A DNA stretch of 64,000 bases from Bombyx mori (GCF_030269925.1 NC_085110.1:3286001-3350000); one strand, 5' to 3'. Numbered from the stretch's first letter, positions 12,114 to 23,851 are shown. The notes: generated by a model from the letters alone, not told the origin. Program-made: numbers and translations.

Positions 12114-12364
12114 GATGAATGTACCTAATAAATGCTAAAACACTATAGATAATCATGTATTTTTAAAATTCGTAAAACGCAAGTAAAACACTTACTTGAA
12201 TCTTCGTGATCTATAAAACTATACGAACGCAAGTGTTTGGTTAAAATTACCAGTAATACACGAAAACTGCGTAAACAATTTATGTACTGTTGATAAAACA
12301 CAATGACAGCTTGACTGGTGCAACTATTGGCAGTTTATCACAACCGCAATGCCGATGTTAATGC

Positions 12365-12600
12365 TTCTTCTTCTTCGTCGCTTTCTTCATTACTGAAGGT
12401 CGTGTCCCTGAAACTGGACCGTGGCCTGTCTCGTGAGCTGTTTCCATCTCGTCCAGTCCTCAGCTTCTCGAATGGCGGTTGCGACTGGCAGCCCAGTTAG
12501 GGCGGTTATCTGATCACACCGCCGGCTAGGTAATCGGCCACGGGTTCTCTTTAATGCTATAGAGCATATCATATCATGGTCCATTACCTAACCAGCCCGG
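12365..12600 (-). repeat. Possible diverged LINE-like patch, unclassified
   Basis: A GC-richer block (cttcttcttcttcgtcgctt to aaccagcccgggccat) sharply distinct from its AT-rich flanks. No motif could be assigned. It may be the end of an unrecognised retroelement. Confidence 0.25.
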
Positions 12601-12777
12601 GCCATAGATATTATAACCTAAATACCGTAATCTAACCTTGTGATATGAGGTCAGAATCTCAATTGTATTGGAAATTGGCTTTCAGTCCGGTCAAATTTGA
12701 CCAAAAAATAGGGGTGAGGTTACAAAAATTCACACTCGGCTGACAAATGGTAGGTTTGTTCAAAACACTATTATTAA

Positions 12778-12897
12778 GCGGTAGGCAGCGGCTTAGCTCT
12801 GTCCCTGACATTGCTGAAGCCCATGGCGACGGTTACCAATCATCATCAGGTGGGCCGTACGATCGTCTGCCTACAAGGGCAATTAAAAAAAAACACT
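12778..12897 (+). repeat. LINE C 3'-end fragment
   Basis: gcggtaggcagcggcttagc to gcctacaagggcaattaaaa. From 12900 to 13650 nothing else is recognised. Confidence 0.85.
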
Positions 12898-13649
12898 ATT
12901 ATAAACGAAATCTGAGAAGTCCTCATTGATCCGACACTTGAAAAAAAAAACCGAGGTCAAAGGTCACAAAACGGGTTTTTTGCGAATTTCAGCAAAATGA
13001 AATGAATCCGGATATATTTAGGGGCGAAAAAATAGGCACTTCGGTAGTGCCTATTACCATTAGGGTTCGCAATTCTATACCACCACCCGTCAAAATTAAA
13101 TGATCTCAGGGTATGCTATGGTATGGTAAGCTGTTGATACTGTACATTTGCACAGTTTTGTACAATTATTCTTAAACCTGTTTTTCCCGCGAAGTATTAA
13201 TAATCTAGTGTAATTTACAATTATTATTAATATCTCAAGATGAGCGATGTCATTATCTATATTTATGATGACTATATTGTATCCGCTACTCAAGACCAGC
13301 GTGCCCATATAATTGCGGGGCGCAACTGATGTAGGGAGTCCAACACTCCTATAAATATTAGTCTACCCATTAAGTACATGTATTTTCTACAGGGATACAA
13401 AGTTTCAAGTTCAATCGGATGCATGGTTCAGTAGTTATAACGGAACATCCCTAAAAACCACTGTAGATTTATATATTAGTATAGATGTTAAAACAATTGC
13501 TTTTATCAATCGAGACGATGTAAGCATTCTAGCGGTACATTCAAATCCGGTAAGAAATTTAAAGGCTATAATTGAATAGGGGAATTAAAGTACGAAGAGA
13601 CCAACCACACTCCTTTTAGGGCCATATTCAAATATTTGTCGTCGTATTT

Positions 13650-13651
<2 letters not shown>

Positions 13652-13691
<40 letters not shown>
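13652..13691. repeat. (TA)n microsatellite
   Basis: About 20 uninterrupted TA units followed by tgtatata. It accounts for a YIYIYI stretch in an otherwise meaningless open frame. Confidence 0.95.
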
Positions 13692-13698
<7 letters not shown>

Positions 13699-13929
13699 GG
13701 CTTTATAAACCCAATAGAAAGTAAGTAATATTCCACAATATGTTCTTCGCGTATAGCAACAAGATCCAGAGATACAAGAGCAGTGCGTTGTTGAATACTG
13801 TTAGATTTAGAAGAGGAACGCGAAGGAGGCTCGTCCCCAGAGGTCCGAGTGGACGCTAAACGCCTGTTATCACGCACTACAGGGATGCATTAAGTTAATA
13901 ATTCCCGGCAAAAACAGTTTTACAAATAA

Positions 13930-14135
13930 ATAATAGTTTAAAAAAACTAAAAAACACGCTTTATATAAAATTCAACTAAAAAATAGCAAATAAATTTTAA
14001 TAAATTTAAATTGAAAATAGTGTAAAAAAATATATATTTTATTGTAAAAAAAGCGTGGGGTGCATAGTGTTATTAGTTATAAATATTTTTCTTACAGATA
14101 TGAGTAGAAGAATTATTATTTCAATAATATCATAA
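13930..14135 (-). repeat. AT-rich inverted-repeat element, copy of the one at 42.24 kb
   Basis: Contains aaaaacacgctttatataaa, attttattgtaaaaaaagcg and tggggtgcatagtg, matching one arm and the interior of the element at 42240-42480. The second arm is not clear here. Confidence 0.5.
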
Positions 14136-14644
14136 AAAACATACAATAACATACATACAAGTGAAGCTAATATAAAGCGTGTAATAAGACCAAAAACTGT
14201 AACATGCTTGATTGGTTATTTCTGTTATTTCAAAATGACAAGAGAGTCTTTAAGCGCTTACTAGAGCCCCTGGACACAGAACTATACACAGAATATTTGA
14301 AAGCCTTCACTGGAACATTCATTGAAATTTTTATTACGCCAATTTACCCAACGGCATAAAAATTACAAAATTAGGATTCCCATCGGTGCGGTCTTGTAAA
14401 GTCCATTAGTTAAGGGGTTAAAAAATAGAGAGGCGGCCTAAGATTATACTATCAGCTAAATGAAATTTAATAATAAAAAAAGAATGGATTGCCGAGTTTC
14501 TTGGCGGATCTTATCAGTATAACGACTCTATCTAGTTTAAATCGTAGAAGCAAGGTTGAGCTCATAAAATACTGTTTTTATAACAGTACCTATAAGAGAA
14601 AACTGTGTTAGTAAAAACACTTTTATTTAGCGCTAACCATCATC

Positions 14645-14716
14645 GGTTCCATGGTGTAATGGTTAGCACTCTGGACTTTGAATCCAGCGATCCGAGTTCA
14701 AATCTCGGTGGAACCT
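14645..14716 (+). tRNA. tRNA-Gln (anticodon TTG)
   Basis: Identical over 72 nt to the gene at 12042, opposite strand. Anticodon TTG within ctggactttgaatccag. Internal A box (tggtgtaatgg) and B box (gttcaaatc). A TTTT run shortly downstream serves as terminator. Confidence 0.97.
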
Positions 14717-14887
14717 GAATTTTGATTATAAAATTATAATATTTTTTTCCTACAACCTTCTTCGAGCTCGTGTCTCAAAGTATGCAAAGTCATACACGAT
14801 GCAACGAAGACACTATTTAAAAGTGTTCATTTCTTTGATGGCGTTTTTGTAATTATTTACGTTTCGCGAAATAATTTTATGATCATT

Positions 14888-15245
14888 TTCTTTTTTTTTC
14901 CTACCTAATCGTTGGTAGCTTAAGGGGCTATTCGAAGTTCGCGCGGACCGGTCGGACACCTCACGGGCTCAACTTGAGGGGATTGCTAACACTAGCCCTT
15001 AGAAGAGCAGTGCTTCGCTGAATCAACTACTGGATCGGAATCTCAACCCACTGAGAAAATCCGGCGAGAAACTCAGTGGGTTGCGTCTATGGACAAGTTC
15101 GCACGTCGAACTCTTCGTTGCAGTCGACGAGGACAGTGACCGGTGCTTGAAGAGCGTAAAAGCACTGAAAGAGGTTCCGGGGGATCCGAAAAGACATGTT
15201 TTGGGCGATAGCGGCTTTGCGTTGTCGAGTCATGCCAATTCATCA
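14888..15245 (-). repeat. Long repeat B copy
   Basis: T run, cctacctaatcgttggtagc, core gagaaaatccggcgagaaac, extending into the 5' region (cggtgcttgaagagcgtaaa, gacatgttttgggcga). Confidence 0.75.
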
Positions 15246-15619
15246 AAGTAGCGTTCTGACGCTTTCTTAAGATACTTGCGTATCAGTTCTTCTTTCTTCA
15301 GGGCCACGTCATAACGGAACGTATGCAAGTTTATAAGGTTTCACCTTCTTAAGGGACAATTTATTTCGCTTGCAGATCAAGGGGTGGAGTCAACCGATGG
15401 GAAAGCGGCTCGATCGCGATCATTTTCCATATTTTAAATAAACACCAAAAATGCAAGATGGGTTTTATTTTGCATTTATCACCAAAAACAGATAAATAGA
15501 TAAACACACATTGCATTTTTTTTTTTTTACTGTAATCACTTAAAGGAATTTGAAAGGGGGTGTGGAGCAAAGTCGAAATTATGATTCATTGTTTTTTTTT
15601 TAATTAATGATTTAAGCGA

Positions 15620-15880
15620 AAAAAATAACCCAAATCCGGTCCATCCAACCAAAATCGCCGCGCATATATAATTCAGGAGCATCCACGTGCGTCTCGGACG
15701 CAATCAGTATGGTGAATAATTGATGCGCCAGCCCGCGATGATTGCGCGGCCCCGGGAGATCGGAGATTTTGACCCCCGCCCTCGAGTACACCCCAGGATT
15801 TATAATGTCATTATTGTTTTTACTGACGTGAAAAACTGGTATTACGTAGGCCATTGTTATTGATGGAACTTCAGAAGAAA
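15620..15880. other. GC-richer block of unknown nature
   Basis: Single-copy-looking sequence with CpG-rich runs (gatgcgccagcccgcgatga, gcggccccgggagatcggag). A 95-codon frame is open on the minus strand but starts and ends without splice or initiation context. It may be a conserved regulatory element or an exon. I see no domain. Confidence 0.25.
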
Positions 15881-16089
15881 TTAACCTCTTACATTTCATA
15901 CTTCGTTCGTTATAATGATCGCGAAGATTTCGATCAATAGAGTTTGTGCATTAAGTAATTAATAATTTTTGTAATATTTATAAAGTCACTGTCCGTCCGC
16001 ATCTTCGGCGGGTGTTCTACAATTTACGCAGCGTGAGCGAAGTCCCGTGCTCGGCAGTAGGATAAAAGATAACCTATATTCTTTCCCAT

Positions 16090-16729
16090 ACGCTCGCTGT
16101 CTGCCCTGCTTGGGAGGTGCAGCGCCGTGTCCTTGTCGCAAAGATAGGTCCAGACTTGTCGCTGCCTGGCGTCGTGGCGTCGATGCTTGGCAGCGACGAG
16201 TCTTGGAAGGCTATGCTCGACTTCTGCGAGTGCACCATCTCGCAGAAGGAGGCGGCGGGGCGAGTGGGGCAAAGCTCTCCTCACTATGCAGAAACCCGCC
16301 GCCGCCGACCAGGGGGTCGGGAGCGGGGTCCCGTCCGTAACCCGGTCTCCTAAGAGCTTCGGGCTTCACCAGCTTTGTGCGGGGAGGAACCTAGACGTGG
16401 GGCGGCGTGGTAGGTCGCGTTCCCCCGACCACTCCGTGGGAAGGTGTAGCACGGCACTATCAATCGGGCTCTTGGCCCGTCGACCGAGAGAACCGGCGGT
16501 CATGTTGCTGGCGGCCGCCGGTCCGGCGTCTGGGGGACGGCGGGATGGATGTAATGTGCTCTGCGTAAACCCTGTCCCGCCGTCTCAATAGCTCCGACTG
16601 GGTTCCCCCCCGGTCCGGGGTAGGGCGCTGGCTGTGAGCGGCAGGAGTTTTTAGTGAGGTTCGACTCCCACATACCCCACCTGCCGTGCGGGTAGGGATC
16701 CGGCGATTTTCTCCTGTGGAAAAAAAAAA
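16090..16729 (+). mobile_element. R1-clade non-LTR retrotransposon, 3' end only
   Basis: The plus frame from about 16096 to 16355 encodes the C-terminus typical of R1/TRAS/SART-type ORF2: VQRRVLVAKIGPDLSLPGVV, then a WKAMLDFCE block and an EAAGR run, ending at a stop near 16354. A GC-rich 3' UTR of about 370 bp follows, then an A run at 16720-16729. The flanks tattctttcccat (16077-16089) and tatttcccaat (16729-16739) may be an imperfect target duplication. The endonuclease and RT core are missing, so this is a dead 5'-truncated copy. R1-clade membership rests on the remembered C-terminal pattern. Confidence 0.7.
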
Positions 16730-16739
16730 TATTTCCCAA

Positions 16740-17207
16740 TGTTCACACCATTTCTATAAAAATAAGTGAAAAAAAAACACACATTTACTTTAATTCGTAA
16801 TTGGTAATTCGTTGAGTATAATAACTCTTTCACCTGAAATAATTTGCATAGAGAAATAATTTTACAAATTTAATGCTTCATTAAAATTTTAATGTCAATG
16901 TGTTTTTCAATAAATAATATCGATTCTAGTTCAGACCTTTTAAGAAAGATTACGTCACCTCAAACAAGTTACAGAACTCGTTTGTATGGGTCACTGACTT
17001 GTGAGGCTTCAAATGGCTTATCTCAATTAACTGTTTACTTTCATAGTTTTGTTAATGTAACTATAAATTTATCTTGCATACAAATATAGTACTTGCGAAT
17101 ATTTATTGAAATCATTTTACCGATAAAACAAATCAGTGCTAACGTAAAAATGCCCATATGTATAATAAGTCATTTGGTTTTTTTTTATAAAGTTAGGTGG
17201 TTAAATT
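16740..17207. other. AT-rich stretch, nothing recognised
   Basis: No repeat family or conserved frame seen. Confidence 0.5.
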
Positions 17208-17430
17208 AGTGGTAGGACCTCTTGTGAGTCCGCACGGGTACCACCACCCTGCCTATTTCTGCCGTGAAGCAGCAATGCGTTTCGGTTTGAAGGGTGGGGC
17301 AGCCGTTATAACTATACTGAGACCTTAGAACGGAAACTTCAAGGTGGATGGCGCATTTACTGCCTCCAGTAACCACTTAACACCAGGTGGGCTGTGAGAA
17401 CGTCCACCCATCTAAGCAATAAAAGAAAAG
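17208..17430 (+). repeat. SINE A 3' part
   Basis: agtggtaggacctcttgtga through caccatct-type tail (ccatctaagcaataaaagaa). The head is missing. Confidence 0.85.
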
Positions 17431-17639
17431 AAAAAAAGTTGTGAAGATGAGTGAACGAGCAATCCATCCAGTGTTGAGTGATATCGGAATTCAGGATTCA
17501 GTGTGAATTCGGTCGTAGCTTCTATCGTATGGTTTCGGCTATCCCCCCTTAAAGACCTAAACGCCTGAGACTTCGCGAGACACAAAGCAACGGATTGTCA
17601 TGATTTTTTTAAAGTTTGAATAATATTAAGTCATGAGAG

Positions 17640-17743
17640 TAATTTAGGCTACCTTTTATCCCGATAAAAAAAAATCATTCGCACGGAAAACTATACTGAA
17701 ACTCATCCGTGTCTGCGCGGGCGAAACCGTGGCCAGCAGCTAG
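17640..17743 (+). repeat. Helitron 3' end (CTAG-T)
   Basis: Ends cgtggccagcagctag, followed by T, the 3' terminus style of moth Helitrons. The preceding tctgcgcgggcgaaaccgtg is the usual subterminal block. The 5' boundary is not resolved. Confidence 0.5.
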
Positions 17744-18026
17744 TAATCTCTATTTTATTAATAAGCCGTTTTCGTCTGAATTATCTTTAAAAGTTTATTT
17801 CATTTAAATTGTCAGGTAAATAAAAATTAATAACTACAAACGTTTTCTTTTGGATCAACGTACATAAACACACGTTCAGACACGTGCTCATCAATGACTA
17901 TTAAAATATAGTAAAACGGAATACTTTTAAAAAGAAAATTAAACCGATAACGCGTCACGATACTGCTTCGAGAATTTCCATCGAGTTTCGTTCGTTCAAA
18001 ATTCAAATAAAAATACTAAAAAACTC

Positions 18027-18098
18027 AGGTTCCACCGAGATTTGAACTCGGATCGCTGGATTCAAAGTCCAGAGTGCTAACCATTACACCATGGAACC
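18027..18098 (-). tRNA. tRNA-Gln (anticodon TTG)
   Basis: Same 72-nt sequence as the genes at 12042 and 14645. All four stems pair. Minus-strand downstream ctgagttttttag gives the terminator. Confidence 0.97.
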
Positions 18099-18219
18099 GG
18101 TTGGTGATCACACTGAAATCACCAAAGCAACGCCACACATAAGAAAGTAACGGTATATCTAACAACAAGTTATTGCGTCAGTTTTCACTTTAGATTCAAC
18201 TTCTCTTAATCGGCACGAT

Positions 18220-18292
18220 TTTTTTTATGGCCCTTTTAGGCAGACGAGCATACGGTCCACCTAATGGTAAGTCGTTACCGTCACTTAATTTT
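18220..18292 (-). repeat. LINE C tail fragment
   Basis: T run, ggcccttttaggcagacgag, cacctaatggtaagtcgtta. From 18292 to 18745 there is plain AT-rich DNA. Confidence 0.7.
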
Positions 18293-18747
18293 ACAGCGCT
18301 TTTACTAAACGCTTGACCCGAATATGTAACGTAATCATCCTGTATAATTCACCAACTTTAGAGCGTCCCTAAATTTTATAATTTGCACACACGCACACAC
18401 ATCTAGGATTCAAAATAATAAGTTAATTTCATTGCGTTCACAAGAATAACTGGGATAGACACAAAATAACCCTATAAATTTTAATGGCATTTAAGCATGT
18501 TGTTATCTATTTTTAAGATGCAAATAATTATTATTCACCTATCTAAATTGTTTAATAGAACCGTATTTTTTCAATAATTTGTTACCACTAATTTCACTCA
18601 ATTGTATCGTGCGTTGATATTTCTGGTCACACTATATGATTAATTTACCATATTGAAATTACTTTTTTTTATTAGAATGACCAGTACATAATCGGTGCTG
18701 AGATCAACCTGGACGCATCATCATACTATGATCAGCTCGAGTCATAT

Positions 18748-18992
18748 TTTTTTTATGATTGATGGATTACTGGTGGCCCGGAGGCCTTTCCAGTTCCACC
18801 AGGACAGGTGGGCGAGCAAAGGCTCAGCTAGGAGGGGTGGGATTTGCTAATAGCTGCCCGAACGCCTCCGAACGAGATCTAACAACTCAAGAGCAACTGC
18901 TTCGCGATTGAATCTACTACCGGATCGGAATCGTGACCCACTGAGAAGATCCGGCGAAAAACTCAGCGAGCTGATGCATGGGATAGGTGTAT
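18748..18992 (-). repeat. Repeat B subfamily copy
   Basis: T run then tgattgatggattactggtg, aggacaggtgggcgagcaaa and the usual B core (gatcggaatcgtgacccact). It shares its left part with the copy at 24848 but not with other B copies, so it marks a subfamily with a different 3' end. Confidence 0.7.
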
Positions 18993-19132
18993 TATTTTGA
19001 CCCCAAATGACATCGCATAGAGATGCTATAAATAAAATGGCGTTTACTGGACAATTCAATGCTGAGGAACATCTCTGCAAGATTAAATGAGGCTGTAGAC
19101 TCTTTATTGCCCCTTTAATCTTGGTTACTTAT

Positions 19133-19157
19133 TCTGTCTGTCTGTCTGTCTGTGTGT
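19133..19157. repeat. (TCTG)n microsatellite
   Basis: Five to six TCTG units preceding gtgtgtatc. Confidence 0.9.
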
Positions 19158-19224
19158 ATCTAAAGTACATAAAGCCGTCGATTGCAGACCATATATATAC
19201 CTATATATATATGTATATAGATAA

Positions 19225-19553
19225 ATCTATCCATGTTGACTTCCACGGTGAATAAATAGCATCGTGTATTATTAAAAATCAAACCCGCAAAATTATAATT
19301 TGCGTAATTACTGGTGGTTAGGACCTCTTGTGAGTCCTCGAGGGTAGGTACCACCACCCTGCCTATTTCTGCCGTGAAGCAGTAATGCGTGTCGGTTTAA
19401 AGGACGGGGCAGCCGTTGTAGCTATACTTGAGACCTTAGAACTTATATCTCAAGGTGGGTGGCACATTTATGCTGTAGATGTCTATGAGCTCCAGTAACC
19501 ACTTAACATCAGCTGGGCTGTGAGCTCGTCCACCCATCTGAGCAATAAAAAAA
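19225..19553 (+). repeat. SINE A copy lacking its tRNA head
   Basis: gttgacttccacggtgaata to tctgagcaataaaaaaaatg, about 330 bp of the SINE body and tail. Confidence 0.85.
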
Positions 19554-19554
19554 A

Positions 19555-20290
19555 TGTTCTACAACAAACTTATCTTTAAAGTTAGTTTATAGATGTTTTG
19601 AAAATGATTGTATGTCATTACCTACATCAATGACAATAGACACAGCTATGAAAATGTTAATTGCAATCAACAAAATAAAAGTAACCTTAAAAACTTAAAA
19701 GCTTTCTTTAAAAAAACGAACTTAGCTTAGATAGGTACTTTACTTCGCATCGTTGTGGAGCTTTAATCCACAGTCGCGTTCAATTCCATCAGCTATATAA
19801 ATTTCCAATACCGCCCCAGCGATACCCGATCAAAATTCAAATTACCTTATGTCACAGCGAAAACCCTATCTTGATGCTTTCCTACAAAATTCATCCTAAA
19901 TCCACTAAGAATAAAATTCAAAATCGCTTAAATATAATGTAGATTGAGTTTTCGGCATAGCCAGTGTAGTCTGATATTACATAATCAATTTAGAAGTGAC
20001 GACTTTAACCTCAAACGAATATTTTGGTGGGAGTTTTAAATTGTTAAAATTTTGGCTGGTTTACATTCAATATATTAAAAATAATTATTTTTGGGTTGAG
20101 ATCAATGTGAACTCCAGGGGATCTCTTGGCATGAAATTCGACTGAACTTTGAACTCGTTTACATATCAAATCGCTTAAAAAATAATCCTAGTCAACAAAA
20201 AAGTTTTGAATCAACTGATTTGAAATGTGCCCTGCACGATGTTTCCAGGATGCTATGACTTAAGCTCCTGCAAACTAGGCTTGCGTAGGC
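19555..20290. other. Intergenic, nothing recognised
   Basis: AT-rich, no repeat family member or coding pattern found. Confidence 0.5.
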
Positions 20291-20402
20291 TAGTTAGGCA
20301 GCAATTTGGCTGTGCCCCTAATTGCTGACAGCCATGAGCGGCAGTTCAGCATTTAGTAGTCCATTTGCACGACTGCCTATAACAAAGGCCATTAAAAATA
20401 TT
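20290..20402 (+). repeat. Decayed LINE C 3' end
   Basis: taggcagcaatttggctgtg, gacagccatgagcggcag and the tail caaaggccattaaaaa. Confidence 0.6.
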
Positions 20403-22284
20403 AACATAATTTTTTCCAAACGATTACTTCAGAGCGACCTCCTTCTAAAACTAGATGGAGTATATAGAAAAACCATTAATTATTACATCCGACACGTGCA
20501 TCTTACAACAAATGTTATTATTCTTAGCACACACACACACGTGCATATTCCCTCGCAATGTTTCAAATCAACTTAAACGCGTATCTTCGACATTCAAAAA
20601 CCCGTCACGACACCAATGAAAAGAGCTGTCTTGGGAAAATTCCCCAACAAACTTAACTTTACCATTCGGCGCGTCTTATCTACAAGGAACACGACCAATA
20701 TTTCTTGTCTCCTCAACTGAAAAACATCTTTGTCGGCGCATTTACATAAAGATGGCTACCGATGAAGTTGGAGCAAGCCAGAAATCGAGTTAAAAAAGCG
20801 AGGGTACTTTAAAACTGTCGCTTAGTTGAGACGTCGAATCCGTTTAGAGTTTTCAAGAGTTTGAATGGTATTAGCGGTGGGATTATTGAATTCGATAGGT
20901 TACCTTATAATAATATATATTTCCGCAAATCTTTATGTTATATGATACAATAATATTGACAACTAGTTCAGTTTCTTATGATATATACCTAAGACCTTCG
21001 CAACTTTTGGCATTTATCCATTTCTATGAAGAATTTAATATTCATTGAAATCATGAACGATTTTAATTGAAGCCAGATAATTTCACTAAGCTACAAATAA
21101 GTCAGAGAATCATAATGAAACCTAAACATTTGTCAATATTTTAATCGGGAAATACAGCTATCTTCCATTTGTAGCGGCAGTGTACTCAATTATTAGGTAA
21201 TTCTATCTTGACAAAAATCTACATTGGCTAGTAGCAATAGTTTTAACAGCCCTTATATCACAGAATTAAGACCTGTAACTATTATACATCAAATCTACTT
21301 ATATCAAAGTCATTTATCTATCGATATAAAATTATTGTTAGAATGTTTGTCGTCTATGCGTTCCTAAACAATTTGAACGTTTGTCGTTAAAGGTCTACCC
21401 ATCTAAGCAAAGAAAAAAATATATATTATATATATATTTGTTTCGGAATATTCGGGTAATTTCAAATGTATTACCATTTGGTAGGCTATGCGCAAATAAA
21501 TATGTCTTAAATTCACGACACAAATTGCATTTACGAGTATATCAACTGGATACTTTCGTTTACTGGCTGATAATTTTAATTTGATGCAAAGCCTGTAACG
21601 CTGTAACAACCAGGTATTTTTAACTGTTTGTTTGATTCGTTCAATAGATGAAGATGTCTCTTAAAAACGTATCTCCCCTCCAGATTTGATTTGCAGCGCC
21701 CTCGAAGAGCCGCTTACACCAATTTAATCGAGTCCATTGAAATTCAAGAGGCAAAGCAACGAATCAATTACAGCCTGAGCATTCAAATAACGTTCCTGGC
21801 TGATAGAAATGTACACGAAGAATTTGTGTGTGATAAAATGTGAACCAATATATTAAATGTACGTGGATGTTGTGAATTTCCTTCGGTGAATGCATTATCT
21901 GCGGCGGATAAAGTTTTCACAAAGTGTGAGTATATAACTAGTGTTGTTTCGGAAATGTTCGGTCGCAAGCCGTCTTAGTCAGGGCTGACTCTGAAACTTT
22001 TGATGTCTCGAGCGTCATTCTTTTGTTTTAATACATTAGTTTAAAGTAATCTTTGTTTGGCCTTAATAGACAATTTTAAATTGGGACAAATCGATATTTT
22101 TTAGTTGGTTAGTCTTGCTTTCCGTATAGTCTAAATACGATTGGCGCATCGGGTCGGCAAAGGAAAAAGACATTGCGTTCTCGTTCTACACGTTATTATT
22201 AAAACAAAGAACAACCGGTGAATGCTACAGATCATTTCTCCGGCTTTGCTTTAGTGTGATGGTTTCCACGTGCCCATTCCACCG
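20402..22284. other. Longest repeat-poor stretch of the first half
   Basis: Apparently single-copy DNA. The moderately GC-rich parts (20600-20850, 21680-21780) are open in short frames only, with no recognised domain or paired splice sites. It could hold regulatory sequence of the neighbouring gene; that is inference. Confidence 0.4.
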
Positions 22285-22291
22285 TCTAGAC

Positions 22292-22543
22292 CAGGGGCTC
22301 CCAAACTTATTTTGTCTACTGCCCACACTGAGAATAAATTCTTTTTTAGCACCCCCTTTTTTCACCTACTTAAAAACCACTATAGCTAGAGCTCAGTCGG
22401 TGTCTAAGAGTCTTTCTAGATGAAATAACAAATTGCCTCCCAAGCCTCCACACAACGCACCCATTTTTTTGAGTCTCTTTCCGCCCCCCTTTAGGCCTGC
22501 AGCGCCCACAAAGGGGCGTTATCGCCCACTTTGGGAAAGACTG
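22292..22543. mobile_element. Non-autonomous hAT element with 8-bp target duplication
   Basis: Flanked by gtctagac at 22284-22291 and 22544-22551, fitting the hAT target consensus nTCTAGAn. The termini are caggggctcccaaact (left) and, reversed, cagtctttcccaaagt (right), about 16 bp of imperfect inverted repeat starting CAG. 252 bp, no ORF, with subterminal GCCCAC motifs in both orientations. Looks like a deletion derivative of a Charlie/hobo-type parent. Confidence 0.85.
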
Positions 22544-22569
22544 GTCTAGACGATCTTTGCGGGCGAAGT

Positions 22570-22735
22570 TTTATTTTCCCAACCTATTATTCCATGGTAG
22601 CCTAAGAGACTGTTCCAACTACGCCTTGACGGGCAAGTGAGCTCACATTTGCTAGCACTATCCCTAGCAAAAGCAGTGCTTCGCAGAATCTACTACCGGA
22701 TCGGAATTGCGAGCCTCTGAGAAGATCTCGATGGT
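22570..22735 (-). repeat. Repeat B fragment
   Basis: aacctattattccatggtag through gaattgcgagcctctgagaa, with a short deletion in the middle. Confidence 0.65.
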
Positions 22736-22739
22736 CGCT

Positions 22740-22978
22740 TCAGGTGATACAATCGTTGTTTCGCTTCGGACACTTCCGATTACTGACTGCGTGCCATCTC
22801 TGCAACGAATTATAAAAATAGTCGAAACGAAATCCCTAGAATCGTCGAGAATATTCCTCACAAGTCGAATACATTCGATCTGTGTTTCCGCTCTCTGACA
22901 ATAGATGGCGTTGTACTCCTCGATCGCTTTAGATGTTAATAGATCCTTCGATATTCGTCCGGCTATTCGGCCTTAGAT
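22740..22978 (-). pseudogene. Open coding-like relic, unrecognised
   Basis: The minus strand is open for about 80 codons from a TAA near 22980 and includes EYNAIYCQRAETQIECIRLV and NILDDSRDFVSTIFIIRC in one frame. The balanced composition looks more protein-like than other chance frames here. It runs straight into the B repeat at 22735 without a splice donor. It may be a fragment of a host gene or of an unknown retroelement. No family is recognised. Confidence 0.3.
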
Positions 22979-23089
22979 GGTGTTCCTCTTACCGGCATAA
23001 CAATATTATCATCTTCGGGTTATCGTCATATTTGGGAATATGGGGGTTATGGCTATATAGCAGCAGGCTATATGGGGATAACCTTCTCG

Positions 23090-23205
23090 AAGCCCTTGTA
23101 GGCAGACGAGCATACGGCCCACCTGAATTGATGGTGAGTGGTTACTGTCGCCCATGGACTTCAGCAACGCCAGGGGCAGACCCAAGCCAGTGTCTACCGT
23201 AAAAC
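23090..23205 (-). repeat. LINE C 3'-end fragment
   Basis: cccttgtaggcagacgagca to agccagtgtctaccgt, with a five-base insertion in the tail (cctgaattgatggtg). Confidence 0.8.
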
Positions 23206-23690
23206 AATAACAACTGGAGGGCCGTCTTAAAGTGAAAGCCGCATAATTACAGTTGGAACGTTTACCTACAGAAGACAACAACTGCAATAGATGAATGAAT
23301 ACCTTTGATCTCATTGCAATACTCTGAAAGTTTCACTTAGTTAATAATCATCAGTGTATTACCAACGATTCTCGTTCGCGAAAACCTTCAGAGGAACGTA
23401 TCTAATATAAACGAAACGTCAATAATAAACTAATAACCCGTCATCGTAATATCTAAATGAAATGTGATTACTTACAATACGATCGGTCGCATCGAATTTT
23501 TATATCGTCATAAATACGACAGACTGAACCTTGGTTATACGATTATTTACGAGTGCCAATACGTTGCTAAGTGATAGGTCGGTAAATTTATACGATATAC
23601 GCTATATTTTATAGGAGTCACGCTGTGTACTGATATTGTTTCTTTTATTTGTTCTGAACAATATTTTTTTTTTGGCTTAAAAACCTTGTG
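23205..23690. other. Intergenic, nothing recognised
   Basis: No repeat or coding pattern found. Confidence 0.45.
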
Positions 23691-23713
23691 CGCTCAATCA
23701 GCCTTGCCTACTA

Positions 23714-23851
23714 TATCGACGGAAGAAAGCGAAAATGTCGTAACTTGTATTTTATGCTAAATCACTTTTTACTATATTATATTATTATTATACATATGGC
23801 TCTGGTGTTTTTTTCAAGTTACGACAATTCCGCTTTCTTCCGTCGATATGC
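23714..23851. mobile_element. Short TA-flanked MITE
   Basis: Inverted arms tatcgacggaagaaagcgaa (from 23714) and the reverse complement ending near 23849, about 34 bp each with three mismatches, around an AT-rich middle. Both ends sit on TA, suggesting a Tc1/mariner-type derivative. Confidence 0.7.

Noticed and set aside
12365..12600. Protein-coding exon
   Set aside because: Frames on both strands are short and lack splice context; more likely a retroelement scrap.
13566..13877. 103-codon minus-strand frame with YIYIYI run
   Set aside because: Created by the (TA)n microsatellite.
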